Positions 56,466 through 64,000 of a stretch of DNA of 64,000 nucleotides are shown one piece after another. The position numbers were made by a program, and so were the translations under genes. Positions within the stretch are counted from its first letter, which is position 1. Every line of letters starts with the position of its first letter. The notes below the pieces were generated by a model, which did no database searches, was not told the origin of the DNA, and saw nothing but the letters and a program-made list of their open reading frames with translations. This DNA comes from Candidatus Accumulibacter sp. ACC003 (GTDB taxonomy: Bacteria > Pseudomonadota > Gammaproteobacteria > Burkholderiales > Rhodocyclaceae): NCBI RefSeq assembly GCF_907163085.1, contig NZ_CAJQTX010000009.1, positions 496,001 to 560,000 of the forward strand, given 5' to 3'.

Positions 56466-56838
56466 AAGTGGCTGGCCCGGACAGCCGGCCAGCGGCGGCA
56501 GCGCAGCAGGCTGCTCGCACGAGCGTCAAGCTGTCGTTGCAGCTGCTGGCAGCGTACCAGAAACGGCAGCGAGTGACACCCCGACGCCAACGATCCGGCA
56601 CGGCCGGCCGACCACCAGGCGGCAGTCGCCGGCCGCCGCGCTGCAGCGACCGGCTGGCGGCAGCGGCCACTTGGTCGCACGCTTGTCCGTCCTTTCCGCG
56701 CCCGCGAGCGAGAATGTGCGGCGCTTGCAGAGCGATCAGCAGACGCGGCGATCACCGACCTGCGTCAGCCCTTCAGGGCGTGCTGCGTTATATTGTTATT
56801 CCACCGTGCACGCCTGCGCCGGTGGCGATCCATCTTTG
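56466..56838. other. Divergent region between FapA-like and lipoprotein genes
   Basis: About 370 bp without a supported gene; frames read through but lack known families. TATATT (56789-56794) is a candidate -10 for the lipoprotein gene, 45 nt before its start, without a convincing -35. The left part is Ala/Gly/Arg-coding shadow sequence. Confidence 0.4.
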
Positions 56839-57399
56839 ATGAGCCCAGCCATGCCCAGTCTACGTCCCGCGACACCCCTTCTGGCCCTGATCCTCGCTGC
56901 CTGCGCGAGCTATCCGCCGGAAGGACCCAGCGTCATGGCCCTGCCCGGAACGGGACAATCCTTCGACAGATTCCGTGCCGCCGACGCCAACTGCCGGAAC
57001 TATGCCAACCTGACTCTGGGCGGCAGCACGCCGGCACAGGCAGGCGTCGAGGCCGGCGTCGCCAGCGCCGCTGTCGGTACGGTGATCGGGGCGGCAATCG
57101 GTGCGGCTGTCGACGGCTCGAGCGGCGCCGCGGTGGGCGCTGGCGTCGGCCTGCTGGCTGGCAGCGCCAGCGGCGCCGCCAGCAGCAACGCCTCGAGCTA
57201 CGCCTTGCAGCAGCGCTACGACCAAAGCTACGTCCAGTGCATGTATGCTCGTGGTCAGCGCGTACCGGTGATCGGCGGTTTCTCGCCGCAGGAGGGCTAC
57301 GCCACCAGCGACGCCGCGCCTCAGCCGCCAGCGCCGCCGCGTGGTGCGCCACCTCCACCGCCACCACCGCGTGGCGCCGCGCCGCCGCCACCGCGCTAG
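56839..57399 (+). CDS. Glycine-zipper lipoprotein
   Basis: The protein has 186 residues from ATG 56839; ATG 56851 is an alternative. The lipoprotein signal LLALILAACAS has a lipobox (LAAC) for lipid attachment at Cys. A glycine-zipper segment follows, GTVIGAAIGAAVDGSSGAAVGAGVGLLAGSAS (residues about 75-110), as in membrane-associating OmpA-like or Rcp proteins. The last 35 residues are a Pro-rich tail with PPRGAPPPPPPPRG repeats. It is probably an outer-membrane-anchored envelope protein; no specific role can be given. Confidence 0.85.
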   Translation: MSPAMPSLRPATPLLALILAACASYPPEGPSVMALPGTGQSFDRFRAADANCRNYANLTLGGSTPAQAGVEAGVASAAVGTVIGAAIGAAVDGSSGAAVGAGVGLLAGSASGAASSNASSYALQQRYDQSYVQCMYARGQRVPVIGGFSPQEGYATSDAAPQPPAPPRGAPPPPPPPRGAAPPPPR

Positions 57400-57553
57400 C
57401 ACCCACTGCGCCATCATTGAGCCGCAGCAGAGCAAGCCGCGGACGGCTTGGGGCAGCGGCTTGCGAACTGACACCGCTGGCTGCGGCCCGGCGTGCGGCA
57501 GGCCTTCGCGAGTTCGCGCGCGACCACGGCAAACAGTATTTTCCAATTCAGGT
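57400..57553. other. Short intergenic stretch left of the second IS
   Basis: About 150 bp between the lipoprotein stop and the insertion sequence. No gene or canonical terminator was found. It runs into TTCAGGTATGAGCCTGAA (57547-57564), a near-palindrome that includes the left IS end. Confidence 0.4.
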
Positions 57554-57582
57554 ATGAGCCTGAAGGAGGGAAGATCTCGGAG

Positions 57583-57675
57583 AGGTTGAGAGGCGGGTTG
57601 AAGGTTGAAAGGGGTAGTGTAACGGGGTTGAGTTTGCAGCGGCGGATGGGGTTGTAGGGTTGGTGTTGTGGGGTT
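57583..57675 (+). repeat. G-tract cluster inside the IS left end
   Basis: At least five runs of three or four G (GGGG, GGGG, GGGG, GGG, GGGG) separated by short T-rich spacers occur within 93 bp on the plus strand, a possible G-quadruplex. It lies in the non-coding part of the IS, downstream of the transposase. Confidence 0.5.
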
Positions 57676-57702
57676 CTGGAAAGCTTTTTTTAAACGGGTT
57701 TC

Positions 57703-57731
57703 AAAAGCGCCCGCAGGGCTTCCGGCGGGCG
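57703..57731 (-). terminator. Terminator of the IS transposase
   Basis: On the minus strand CGCCCGC (57731-57725) pairs with GCGGGCG (57714-57708), followed two bases later by TTTT (57706-57703). It lies 60 nt after the transposase stop. Confidence 0.65.
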
Positions 57732-57790
57732 GATTGCGTAGCAATTGGCCTGTCTGGCAAGCGAAGCGCGGCAGGGGGTTGGAGGCGGCG

Positions 57791-59050
57791 TCAAGCGCGC
57801 CGCTTCGGTTTGTCAAAGCTGTCGAAGAGATCGCCCTTGGCGCGTTGCATCGCTTGCGTGGCGGCCAGGTCAGGTTGCGAGCGAGCTTGTGTCTGCAAGG
57901 CCTGCAGCGTCACCCCCGGGTTCAGCTGAACCAAGTCTTTTTCGCACAACTGGGCCAGACACTCCAGGGGCGTTTTTACGTCCTCGTGCTTGTAGCGCTT
58001 GACGATCTTGCCCTTCGGGCTGACGACGTCCGTAGCGAACATGCAGGGGCGGTGCAGGTTGAGCCACGGATTGAAGGTCTCCTGATAGAAGGCATTGATC
58101 GGCTGGGCGAAGTGCTGCGGGATATGCGCGTAGCCCATGTGCTTGCGCACCACGCTGGCATTTTTGCTTTCGGCCAGGGCGTTGTCGTTGCTATGACGCG
58201 AGCGTGATTTGGTCTGCTCGATGCGCAACTTTTCGAGCAGCGCCGCCACCTGACGGTTGATGAACTCCGAGCCATTGTCGGAGTGAAAGCCGCGTACGAC
58301 AAACGGGAACTGAGCCAGGATCAAAGCCAGCACTGGCAACAGAAAAGCCTCGCTGATGGCCTGCACGCAGGCCTCGACCTGCCACTGGCTGACCGCATCC
58401 ACGCAGGTGATGTGATAGACGCCCTTGACGCCGTCCCGGTCGCCTTGATGGACGGTGTCGATACGCACAAAGCCGGCACGCCCGTCCGGCGCAGGGGCCT
58501 TGCGTACGCCGATGGCGTTGCACACCGAGCGGGTCTGCGTGAAATGGATGCGCTGCGCCTGATAGCCGGCGCTCTTGCGCAGGTTGTACAAGTGCGAGGC
58601 GGGGAGCGTAGCCAGACGCTCATAGCGCGCGTCACCGTACTCCCGGTAGGCCCGCCGCAGGAGGTGCACGATGGCCGGCCCGCAGACGCCTTCGTGGGCT
58701 TTGTCCATTTCGACCAGCAGGGCGATATCGGCGGCAGTGTACTTGCGTGCAAAAGGCCGGGCCGGTGCCCGGTAGCGCTTGACCAGCGGAACGGCCGCCA
58801 AGCGGTTGCCCTGCCAACGAGCCACCAAGCGCGTAATCTGCGCCCGACTGTAGCCGCTCGTGTGCTCCAGGTAACGCCGCAACACGCCACGTTCGCGCTT
58901 GCTACGGCCAGGGTAGTCGAAGCGCTTGAGCACTCGACTGATGTGCTCGTAGCGCTCGCTATCGTTGCCCGCCGTCGAGAATTCGATGGCGGCGCTGGCG
59001 CTGAGAAATTGTTCGACCTGCTCGATCGTGCGCAGCTGTGTTTCGTTCAT
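57791..59050 (-). CDS. IS transposase with integrase catalytic core
   Basis: The protein has 419 residues from ATG 59050; ATG 59062 is also possible. The N-terminal helix-turn-helix region contains HTSGYSRAQITRLVARW. The rve-type DDE core shows Asp in FVRIDTVHQGD, Asp in FHSDNGSEF and Glu in NDNALAESKNA, so all three catalytic residues are present. The C-terminus is basic (FDKPKRRA). It is intact and flanked by inverted repeats, hence probably functional. The reading frame extends upstream through the IS end into flanking DNA, but that extension is antisense to the next gene and not conserved in character. The IS family is not named with confidence. Confidence 0.9.
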   Translation of the reverse strand: MNETQLRTIEQVEQFLSASAAIEFSTAGNDSERYEHISRVLKRFDYPGRSKRERGVLRRYLEHTSGYSRAQITRLVARWQGNRLAAVPLVKRYRAPARPFARKYTAADIALLVEMDKAHEGVCGPAIVHLLRRAYREYGDARYERLATLPASHLYNLRKSAGYQAQRIHFTQTRSVCNAIGVRKAPAPDGRAGFVRIDTVHQGDRDGVKGVYHITCVDAVSQWQVEACVQAISEAFLLPVLALILAQFPFVVRGFHSDNGSEFINRQVAALLEKLRIEQTKSRSRHSNDNALAESKNASVVRKHMGYAHIPQHFAQPINAFYQETFNPWLNLHRPCMFATDVVSPKGKIVKRYKHEDVKTPLECLAQLCEKDLVQLNPGVTLQALQTQARSQPDLAATQAMQRAKGDLFDSFDKPKRRA

Positions 59051-59231
59051 GTTGATCACCATCTTCAGAATGATCAACCCGTTTCTTCCTGCGCCAACAT
59101 CTTCTTTCAGGCTCATGCCTCGGTGGAAACACGCGAACCGTTCAGGCTCACACCACAGTGGACAAGGCTCAAACTGTGGCGAACTGGCGAACTGGCGTAC
59201 ACTATGCGCCCGACCGAATGGAAACTTGGCC

Positions 59232-60593
59232 ATGCCGCGCTCGACGCTCAAACTCCCCCGAAAACTCGCCGCCAGCGACACCATCGACGACCGCCGGTCA
59301 CCGACGCGCCGGCCGCTACGCGGCAGGTCGCAGCTGACCAGACACGCCACCCCGGAACGCCCAGCCAGCGGGCGCAGCGACGGCAAAGCCGGCGCAGCCA
59401 CTGCGCCGGGCGGCCAGACCGACAAGGCGCAGCGCGCGCCGCGCGATCGTGCCGACACCAGGACCGTGCCGACCAACCCGACGGCCAGGGAGCGCTCCGC
59501 CGCCGACCAAACCACAACAGCCGACGCGCCGCCGCGCCCGACCGCTGCCGCCGCGTCCGACCGACAGGCAGCCGTCGACAAGCGATCGCCGAGGCGCTCC
59601 CGCGACGTCGTCGCTGGCACGCGTACCGGTAGCGAGAGACCGCAAAAGCCAGCCAAGAAGATCTATCCACCGCGCGGCATCGCGCGCAGCACCGGTGTGC
59701 GCGCCGCGCTGCCGGGACAGCAAGATCGGCCAGGCGACTTCGCCGCAAACACGGCCGCTGCCGACAGCGACGCGCCGGCCGTAGCGACGCCAGACCTTCG
59801 GCAAACGGCGCGGCAAGCGCCTAGCGATGGTGTGAGCAGCGACCTTGCGCGCGGCTTGTCGCGGGAATCACCGCGGCTGGCGAAACTGGTGAGCCAGTTG
59901 GCAGAGTGCTCGCGACGCGAAGCGGACGAATGGATAGAAAACGGCTGGGTCAGCGTCGACGGGGTGGTGGTCAACCGGCTTGGTGCTCGTGTCAATCCGA
60001 AAGCGAAGATCACGATCAGGGAAGCCGCCAACAAGCAGCCCGCCGAAAGCGTCACGCTGATCGTCAACAAAGCTCGCGAGGAGACGGGTAGTGCCCCCGA
60101 CGACGGTCGCCAGACGGCCGCCGCCTTGATCCGTGCCGACAATCGCTGGCACGAAGACCACCACCCGCGCAGTTTCCAGGCGACGCACCTGCGCGGACTG
60201 GCGACGGCCGGCAAGCTGCACGACGACGAGGGCGGAATGCTCGCCTTCACGCAGGAGGGAAGCGTCGCGCGCCGCTTGAGCGGTGGCGATTCGCGGTTGG
60301 AGATGGAATATCACGTGCGCGTCGAAGGCGAACTGGCAGCCGATGGGCTGGAGCAGCTCAGGCACGGCTTGTCACTCGACAAGGTCAAACTGCAACGCGC
60401 GCAGGTGTCATGGCTGAGCGAGGAGCAAATGCGCTTCGTCCTGCACGACGGCAAGAAGGGACAGATCGCCCGAATGTGCGAACTGGTTGGCTTGCAGGTC
60501 ACTGATATCAAGCGCGTTCGCATCGGCAGTGTCTCACTGGGAAAGCTGCCGCCTGGAGAATGGCGCTACCTGCGCGACGACGAACGTTTCTGA
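59232..60593 (+). CDS. RluF/RsuA-like pseudouridine synthase, altered active site
   Basis: The protein has 453 residues from ATG 59232. The first 220 or so are a low-complexity Arg/Ala/Pro/Thr-rich disordered extension. An S4 RNA-binding domain follows (RLAKLVSQLAECSRREADEWIENGWVSVDG), then an RsuA/RluF-type catalytic domain ending GQIARMCELVGLQVTDIKRVRIG. Family members isomerise uridine in 23S rRNA. The catalytic motif, normally GRLDxDSxG, here reads GKLHDDEGG. The catalytic Asp position is His330, with Asp at 331-332. The enzyme may be inactive or the Asp displaced. It lies just right of the second IS, which may have removed its native promoter. Confidence 0.82.
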   Translation: MPRSTLKLPRKLAASDTIDDRRSPTRRPLRGRSQLTRHATPERPASGRSDGKAGAATAPGGQTDKAQRAPRDRADTRTVPTNPTARERSAADQTTTADAPPRPTAAAASDRQAAVDKRSPRRSRDVVAGTRTGSERPQKPAKKIYPPRGIARSTGVRAALPGQQDRPGDFAANTAAADSDAPAVATPDLRQTARQAPSDGVSSDLARGLSRESPRLAKLVSQLAECSRREADEWIENGWVSVDGVVVNRLGARVNPKAKITIREAANKQPAESVTLIVNKAREETGSAPDDGRQTAAALIRADNRWHEDHHPRSFQATHLRGLATAGKLHDDEGGMLAFTQEGSVARRLSGGDSRLEMEYHVRVEGELAADGLEQLRHGLSLDKVKLQRAQVSWLSEEQMRFVLHDGKKGQIARMCELVGLQVTDIKRVRIGSVSLGKLPPGEWRYLRDDERF

Positions 60594-60779
60594 GCGACGC
60601 GTCGGCTTGTCGGCGGCGCCCAGGGCCGGCACCGCGCATCTCGACCAGCGCCGGGCAGACGGTACTTGCCGAGCCTCGACGCGGCGACTACCATCGGACC
60701 GTGATCCTCGTACGCACCTGAGCAAGCGCTGCCTGCTCGCTGCGCCAGTCTGACCGCCCAGTTCAAGACGACGACATCA

Positions 60780-61676
60780 ATGGTCGATAGCCAAGCGCCG
60801 CGCAAGCCCCCACCAGCCGATATCGAGGCCTGGCTGAGCTTGTTCAGCGGCAGCGAAATGCCGATCCTGCGCCAGACGGCGCGCCGTCTTGACGACGCGC
60901 GCCAGCATATCGACCGCGTCACCGGCCGCGACATCACCGACATCGTCCTGCAGGATCCGCTGCTGGCGATCCGCGTCCTGGCCTACATTCAAGCCTTCGG
61001 CAGCAAACGCCTGCACAGCGACATCACCAACATCGCCAGCGCGGTGATGATGCTCGGCGTTGAACCCTTCTTCCGGAAGTTCGAGAACCCGCAGACCATC
61101 GAAACGATGCTCGCCGGCAAGCCGCAGGCTCTGCTTGGCGTGCTGCAGGTGATCCTGCGCACGCAGCGCGCTTCGCGTTACGCGCACGACTGGGCGTTCG
61201 CCCGGCACGACATGAACGTCGAGGAGGTAGCGCTGGCGGCGCTGCTCAACGACCTGGCGGAAGTCCTGCTGTGGTGCTTCGCGCCCGAAATGGCGATCGA
61301 CATTCGCCGCCGACACCAGTCCGGCACGCTGCGCAGCGGCAGCATCCAGCAGGAAGTTCTCGGTTTCCCGCTAGCCGACTTGCAGTTGGCGCTGTGTCGC
61401 AGCTGGCACCTGCCCGACTTGCTGACCGCACTGATGGACAGCAGTAGCGCGCATCTACCACGCGTGCAGAACGTCAGGCTGGCGGTCAACCTCGCGCGGC
61501 ACTCGATTGACGGCTGGACTGACGCCGCCATCCCCGACGACTTCGCCGCCATCCAGAGCCTGTTGAATATCAGCCGGGAAACGCTGCTGGCACGCCTGCA
61601 ACTGCCTGCGGAACTCGTCCCCCGACTCGTCGGCCAGGAAAGCGAAGCGGACGAAGGAAGATCCCGGCGACCATAG
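60780..61676 (+). CDS. HDOD domain protein
   Basis: A 298-residue, mostly helical protein. It has the HDOD pattern: an opening helix with EMPILRQTARRL, then ITDIVLQDPLLAIRVLAYIQ, the block ITNIASAVMMLGVEPF and VEEVALAALLNDLAEVLLW, where metal-dependent HD enzymes have His-Asp. The HD catalytic residues are replaced (LNDL), as in HDOD proteins, so it is expected to act in signalling or regulation rather than catalysis. No additional output domain is present. It is preceded by about 185 bp without a gene and appears to be monocistronic. Confidence 0.85.
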   Translation: MVDSQAPRKPPPADIEAWLSLFSGSEMPILRQTARRLDDARQHIDRVTGRDITDIVLQDPLLAIRVLAYIQAFGSKRLHSDITNIASAVMMLGVEPFFRKFENPQTIETMLAGKPQALLGVLQVILRTQRASRYAHDWAFARHDMNVEEVALAALLNDLAEVLLWCFAPEMAIDIRRRHQSGTLRSGSIQQEVLGFPLADLQLALCRSWHLPDLLTALMDSSSAHLPRVQNVRLAVNLARHSIDGWTDAAIPDDFAAIQSLLNISRETLLARLQLPAELVPRLVGQESEADEGRSRRP

Positions 61677-61775
61677 GCTCGCCGGTCGACGCGCGGCAGT
61701 TCACTCGGTGGTCGCGGCAAGCATGCGCTTTCCCTAACCCCGAGTGGCGAGTGGTAAATGCAACGCGCACGCCAA

Positions 61776-61946
61776 TCAGGACTGAACGACGTGGCTACGG
61801 GATTTTCGACGCCAGCAAGCAGGTTTCTGCAAGGCTGCCACATCGACCCTCGGGGCACTGAAGATCTCCTGGGCCAGGGCCCAGCGATGACGCTCCAACG
61901 GGCTAACGCCTGTGATCTGCTCAAACCACTTCTGGATACGGCTCAT
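61776..61946 (-). CDS. Small 56-residue hypothetical protein, possibly LexA-controlled
   Basis: A short minus-strand frame of 56 residues starts at ATG 61946, with GAGGAG about 11 nt upstream, and ends at TGA 61776-61778. It begins MSRIQKWFEQITGVSPLERH and continues with WALAQEIFSAPRVDV, a natural-looking, partly amphipathic composition. I recognise no family; it could be a truncated gene. Its only identifiable control element is the LexA-like box 75 nt upstream at 62023-62038, which suggests DNA-damage induction. Confidence 0.45.
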   Translation of the reverse strand: MSRIQKWFEQITGVSPLERHRWALAQEIFSAPRVDVAALQKPACWRRKSRSHVVQS

Positions 61947-62020
61947 GGCGAGTAACTCCTCGGTCGAGATTTCGAGATCAACTGATCGAAAACTGCTGCA
62001 ACGAGGAAAGAATAGCTAAA

Positions 62021-62040
62021 AACTGTACGGATGTACAGTT
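62021..62040. promoter_or_regulatory. LexA (SOS) box-like perfect palindrome
   Basis: AACTGTAC and GTACAGTT are perfect 8-bp arms around GGAT. The core CTGTACGGATGTACAG (62023-62038) fits the CTG-N10-CAG LexA consensus exactly. AT-rich sequence flanks it on the minus-strand side (TTTTTAGCTATTCT). The only downstream frame on that strand is the 56-residue ORF; on the plus strand there is no gene, and the M23 peptidase gene ends toward it. Confidence 0.6.
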
Positions 62041-62112
62041 GTTTTATCTCCCGGATCGGCGCGCCACATTCGCGCAACGGCCGAAACCCTGCGCCGACGG
62101 TAACGCGATCCG

Positions 62113-63063
62113 CTACTGGGGTAGCCCCGACGGTAGCGACGGGCGGATCGCCGGCGAAGGTCCTGGTGCCAGCTGGACCGGCGCGCCGACCCTGGGCACC
62201 TGCCCTGGAGTCGAATATTGCGCGACGGCGTACATCCCGAAACGGGGCACGAACAGCGCTGGCGGCTTGCCGACATAGAAACGGAAAGGCAGCGACAGCA
62301 TCGTCAAGCGATTCCCGGTCCGGACGGCGGTCTGGACGACGAAATGCAGGTGCGGCCCCGACGAGTAACCGGTCGAGCCGGCCAAGCCAATTTGCCGTCC
62401 GGCGCGAACGATTTGACCCGGATAGACCGACACGCCGCCGTGTGCCAGATGCGCGTAGACGGCGATCGTCCCATCGCTATGCCGGATGCGCACCTCGTTG
62501 GCCTTGCTGACCATCTCCGGGCTCTGGCCGCCATAAATCTGCCGGTCCTCGACGTAGATCACCACGCCATCGCGTGCCGCAACGACGGGCGTTCCCAGTG
62601 GCATTCCGATGTCGACCGCGTAGTGACTCTCCGGGCCGATGTGCGTACGCAACGGCCCACCGGCGGACTGGCCAATGTGAAATGCCAGGCCATCGCGGTA
62701 GGGCAAGCGGTACAGCGCATTTGGACTCTGGCGGGCGTTGACATCGCCGAATACCCACGAGGTCTCGATGCGGAAGCGATAGCCCGCGCGCGCCATCGCC
62801 GGCCTCACGCGGGCCAGGGAGACCGTTCCGCCCCCCGGCGGCACGACCGCAACAAAGGGAAACAAGCGATCGCTCGCGACGCTCCGCGCGTCGGCAATCG
62901 AAACGCTCACCGACACCGTTGCCGGACCGTTATTACGCGCCACGATACGGTGGCCGTTGCCCTCCCTCTCGGCGACGACGGAAAAGGGGTAGCTTTGACG
63001 CGGGTCGGCCCGCAAGCTCAGATTGCAGAACAGTACGGCGAAGGCAAAAAGAACGCGCTTCAA
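62113..63063 (-). CDS. Secreted M23-family peptidoglycan metallopeptidase
   Basis: The protein has 316 residues from TTG 63063, preceded at 7 nt by GAGAGG and starting a good signal peptide (KRVLFAFAVLFCNLSLRA-D). An upstream ATG would bury the signal. A beta-sandwich domain (about 20-130) precedes the LytM/M23 domain. Its zinc ligands and catalytic residues are present: HYAVD (HxxxD), AHLAHGG and GPHLHFVV (HxH). It is predicted to cut peptidoglycan cross-links in the periplasm. The Pro-rich C-terminus runs to the stop at 62113. It lies downstream of the CapA-like gene on the same strand. Confidence 0.88.
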   Translation of the reverse strand: MKRVLFAFAVLFCNLSLRADPRQSYPFSVVAEREGNGHRIVARNNGPATVSVSVSIADARSVASDRLFPFVAVVPPGGGTVSLARVRPAMARAGYRFRIETSWVFGDVNARQSPNALYRLPYRDGLAFHIGQSAGGPLRTHIGPESHYAVDIGMPLGTPVVAARDGVVIYVEDRQIYGGQSPEMVSKANEVRIRHSDGTIAVYAHLAHGGVSVYPGQIVRAGRQIGLAGSTGYSSGPHLHFVVQTAVRTGNRLTMLSLPFRFYVGKPPALFVPRFGMYAVAQYSTPGQVPRVGAPVQLAPGPSPAIRPSLPSGLPQ

Positions 63064-63351
63064 GGCGAACCTCTCACGAGTTCTCGCACGCGCCGATGAT
63101 CGATCAGCGCCCGCGAAGCGCCCCCCACACGCCAGCCACCACACGCACACCCGACAAGCGCCGATCGGCACAGCATGCGCCGAGGCTGATCCGGCCGCCA
63201 CAGCGGGTCACTGCCGTGCGACGCCAGTCGGAAGCGCATTGTGCGGTCAGACTGAGCCGGCGCAGCCGAGCGCTCAGGCCACCGCCGCCACCGAGCAGGT
63301 CGAAGCTCTGGCACGGATTACACGGGGCAGCGGCTTGCCGACCCCCACCGC
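63064..63351. other. Intergenic stretch between CapA-like and M23 genes
   Basis: About 290 bp between two minus-strand genes. No supported gene, terminator or RNA was found. The M23 ribosome site (GAGAGG on the minus strand) lies at its left edge. Confidence 0.4.
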
Positions 63352-64000
63352 TCAGCGGTTGACGCATTCCCGGACAGTCGTATCGCCGGCACGACCGCAG
63401 GGTGTCGCTACACCGGCTTGCGGCTGCGGACTGCCGTCGTCGTCGATCTGCGCGGCCAGCGTCTCCCACGACAGCAGCCCGCCCTTGTCGAGCGTCACGC
63501 GCAGCACCCAGCCGGTACGAGCAGCGGAATCGGCAAAACCGTCGAAGACGAAATTGCCCAGGCTATAGACGATCAGCTTGCCCTGGTAATACTCGACGGT
63601 CTGTGTGACGTGCGGGTGACCGCCGACGACCAGGTCGGCGCCGGCGTCGATCATCGTCCGCGCCAGCTGGCGCTGGCGCTCGCTCGGTTGCGACTCGCGC
63701 TCCCAGCCCCAGTGCATGAAGGGAATCACCAGATCGGCGCCGGCTGCCCGCGCGGCGCGAATGTCGGCGACGACCTGGCTGTCTTCGCTCCAGGCGACCC
63801 CCGGCCAGTCCGGGCCGGCTTCAAAGGAACGCGGCTTGAATTCGTTGTACGCCAGCACCGCGACGCGCAGGCCGTTGCGAACTATCCACAGCGCCTGGTG
63901 CGCCTCTTGCAGGTTGTGCCCACCGCCGAAGGCGGCAATGCCCTGGCCGGCGAGATGGTCCAGCGTCTCCAGAAAAGCCACCTGCCCGTAATCGCCGGAA
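63352..64000 (-). CDS. CapA-like (PGA_cap) metallophosphatase, C-terminal part (partial at window edge)
   Basis: The frame is open through the right edge of the window and ends at 63352, giving about 215 residues. It carries the C-terminal motifs of the CapA/poly-gamma-glutamate synthesis family: ALAYNEF-like strand (VAVLAYNEF), VIPFMHWGWE and VVGGHPHVTQ, the last two being metal-site histidines. KLIVYSLGNFVFD follows, as is typical. These proteins belong to the calcineurin-like fold and are linked to capsule polymer formation or cell-envelope functions. N-terminal metal ligands lie outside the window. The terminal stretch has Cys residues (TPCGRAG, RECVN). Confidence 0.85.
   Translation of the reverse strand, partial: SGDYGQVAFLETLDHLAGQGIAAFGGGHNLQEAHQALWIVRNGLRVAVLAYNEFKPRSFEAGPDWPGVAWSEDSQVVADIRAARAAGADLVIPFMHWGWERESQPSERQRQLARTMIDAGADLVVGGHPHVTQTVEYYQGKLIVYSLGNFVFDGFADSAARTGWVLRVTLDKGGLLSWETLAAQIDDDGSPQPQAGVATPCGRAGDTTVRECVNR

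Larger units (their letters stand above)
57554..59116 (-). mobile_element. Insertion sequence with rve-type transposase, about 1.56 kb
   Basis: The ends share an exact 11-bp inverted repeat, ATGAGCCTGAA (57554-57564) and TTCAGGCTCAT (59106-59116), with weaker similarity further in. One transposase gene fills the minus strand and ends in its own terminator. No convincing target duplication was found at the edges. A second TTCAGGCTCA lies at 59141-59150, so the true right end might be there. The IS family is not assigned. The left 230 bp are non-coding and contain a run of G-tracts. Confidence 0.75.

Noticed and set aside
59063..59656. N-terminal extension of the IS transposase frame by about 200 codons
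   Set aside because: It extends beyond the IS inverted repeat into flanking DNA and is antisense to the RluF-like gene; the Arg/Ser-rich translation is not transposase-like.

Overview
This is a GC-rich, gene-dense chromosomal window from a Gram-negative bacterium, most likely a betaproteobacterium of the Rhodocyclales and possibly close to Candidatus Accumulibacter. That placement is inferred from gene content: a 14-gene nuoA-N operon led by secG and tRNA-Leu, a paired cyanophycin synthetase locus with its associated ABC transporter and DUF1854 protein, a membrane pyrophosphatase, an NhaR-type regulator and c4-type cytochromes. No rRNA or other phylogenetic marker is present to confirm it.

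Layout. 1-2.6 kb: the 3' end of murI, a PP_4765-type flavoprotein and an AI-2E-family permease. 2.7-5 kb (minus): a 747-residue protein with two phosphofructokinase domains. 5.6-10.7 kb: a membrane H+-pyrophosphatase (hppA) flanked on both sides by same-strand paralogues of an unrecognised 254-residue protein; this is the most novel-looking locus. 11.2-15.6 kb: an AHSA1/SRPBCC gene cut in two by a complete 3,915-bp IS21-family element with a clear 6-bp target duplication. 15.8-16.1 kb: a short palindrome-rich relic. 16-20 kb (minus): a decaying stretch with ppc (single-base frameshift), a UspA remnant, a TerC remnant and a beta-carbonic anhydrase broken by a small deletion, followed by a divergent NhaR-like LysR regulator. 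21-24 kb: a small membrane protein and a secreted arylsulfatase. 24.6-30 kb: prfC, yceH, a REC-HD-GYP regulator, a dihaem cytochrome c and a Nudix hydrolase. 30-45 kb (minus): the complete nuo operon, with a good terminator after nuoN, then tRNA-Leu(GAG) and secG with a strong promoter upstream. 45.7-54.4 kb: a spermidine-synthase-like protein and the cyanophycin cluster (ABC exporter, DUF1854, truncated CphA, full CphA). 54.4-64 kb: a FapA/DUF342 protein with a tandem-repeat linker, a glycine-zipper lipoprotein, a second IS, an RluF-like protein lacking the expected catalytic Asp, an HDOD protein, a small ORF behind a perfect LexA-like box, an M23 peptidase and the end of a CapA-like protein.

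How the parts fit together. Several genes concern energy and storage: Complex I and HppA build ion gradients, the PFK-like enzyme and PEP carboxylase sit in central carbon metabolism, and CphA makes a nitrogen/carbon reserve polymer. Two insertion sequences, one IS relic and at least five broken genes show an actively rearranging chromosome, although single-base breaks could also be assembly errors. Coordinates come from reading the sequence; family names come from recognisable motifs, and no database search was run.
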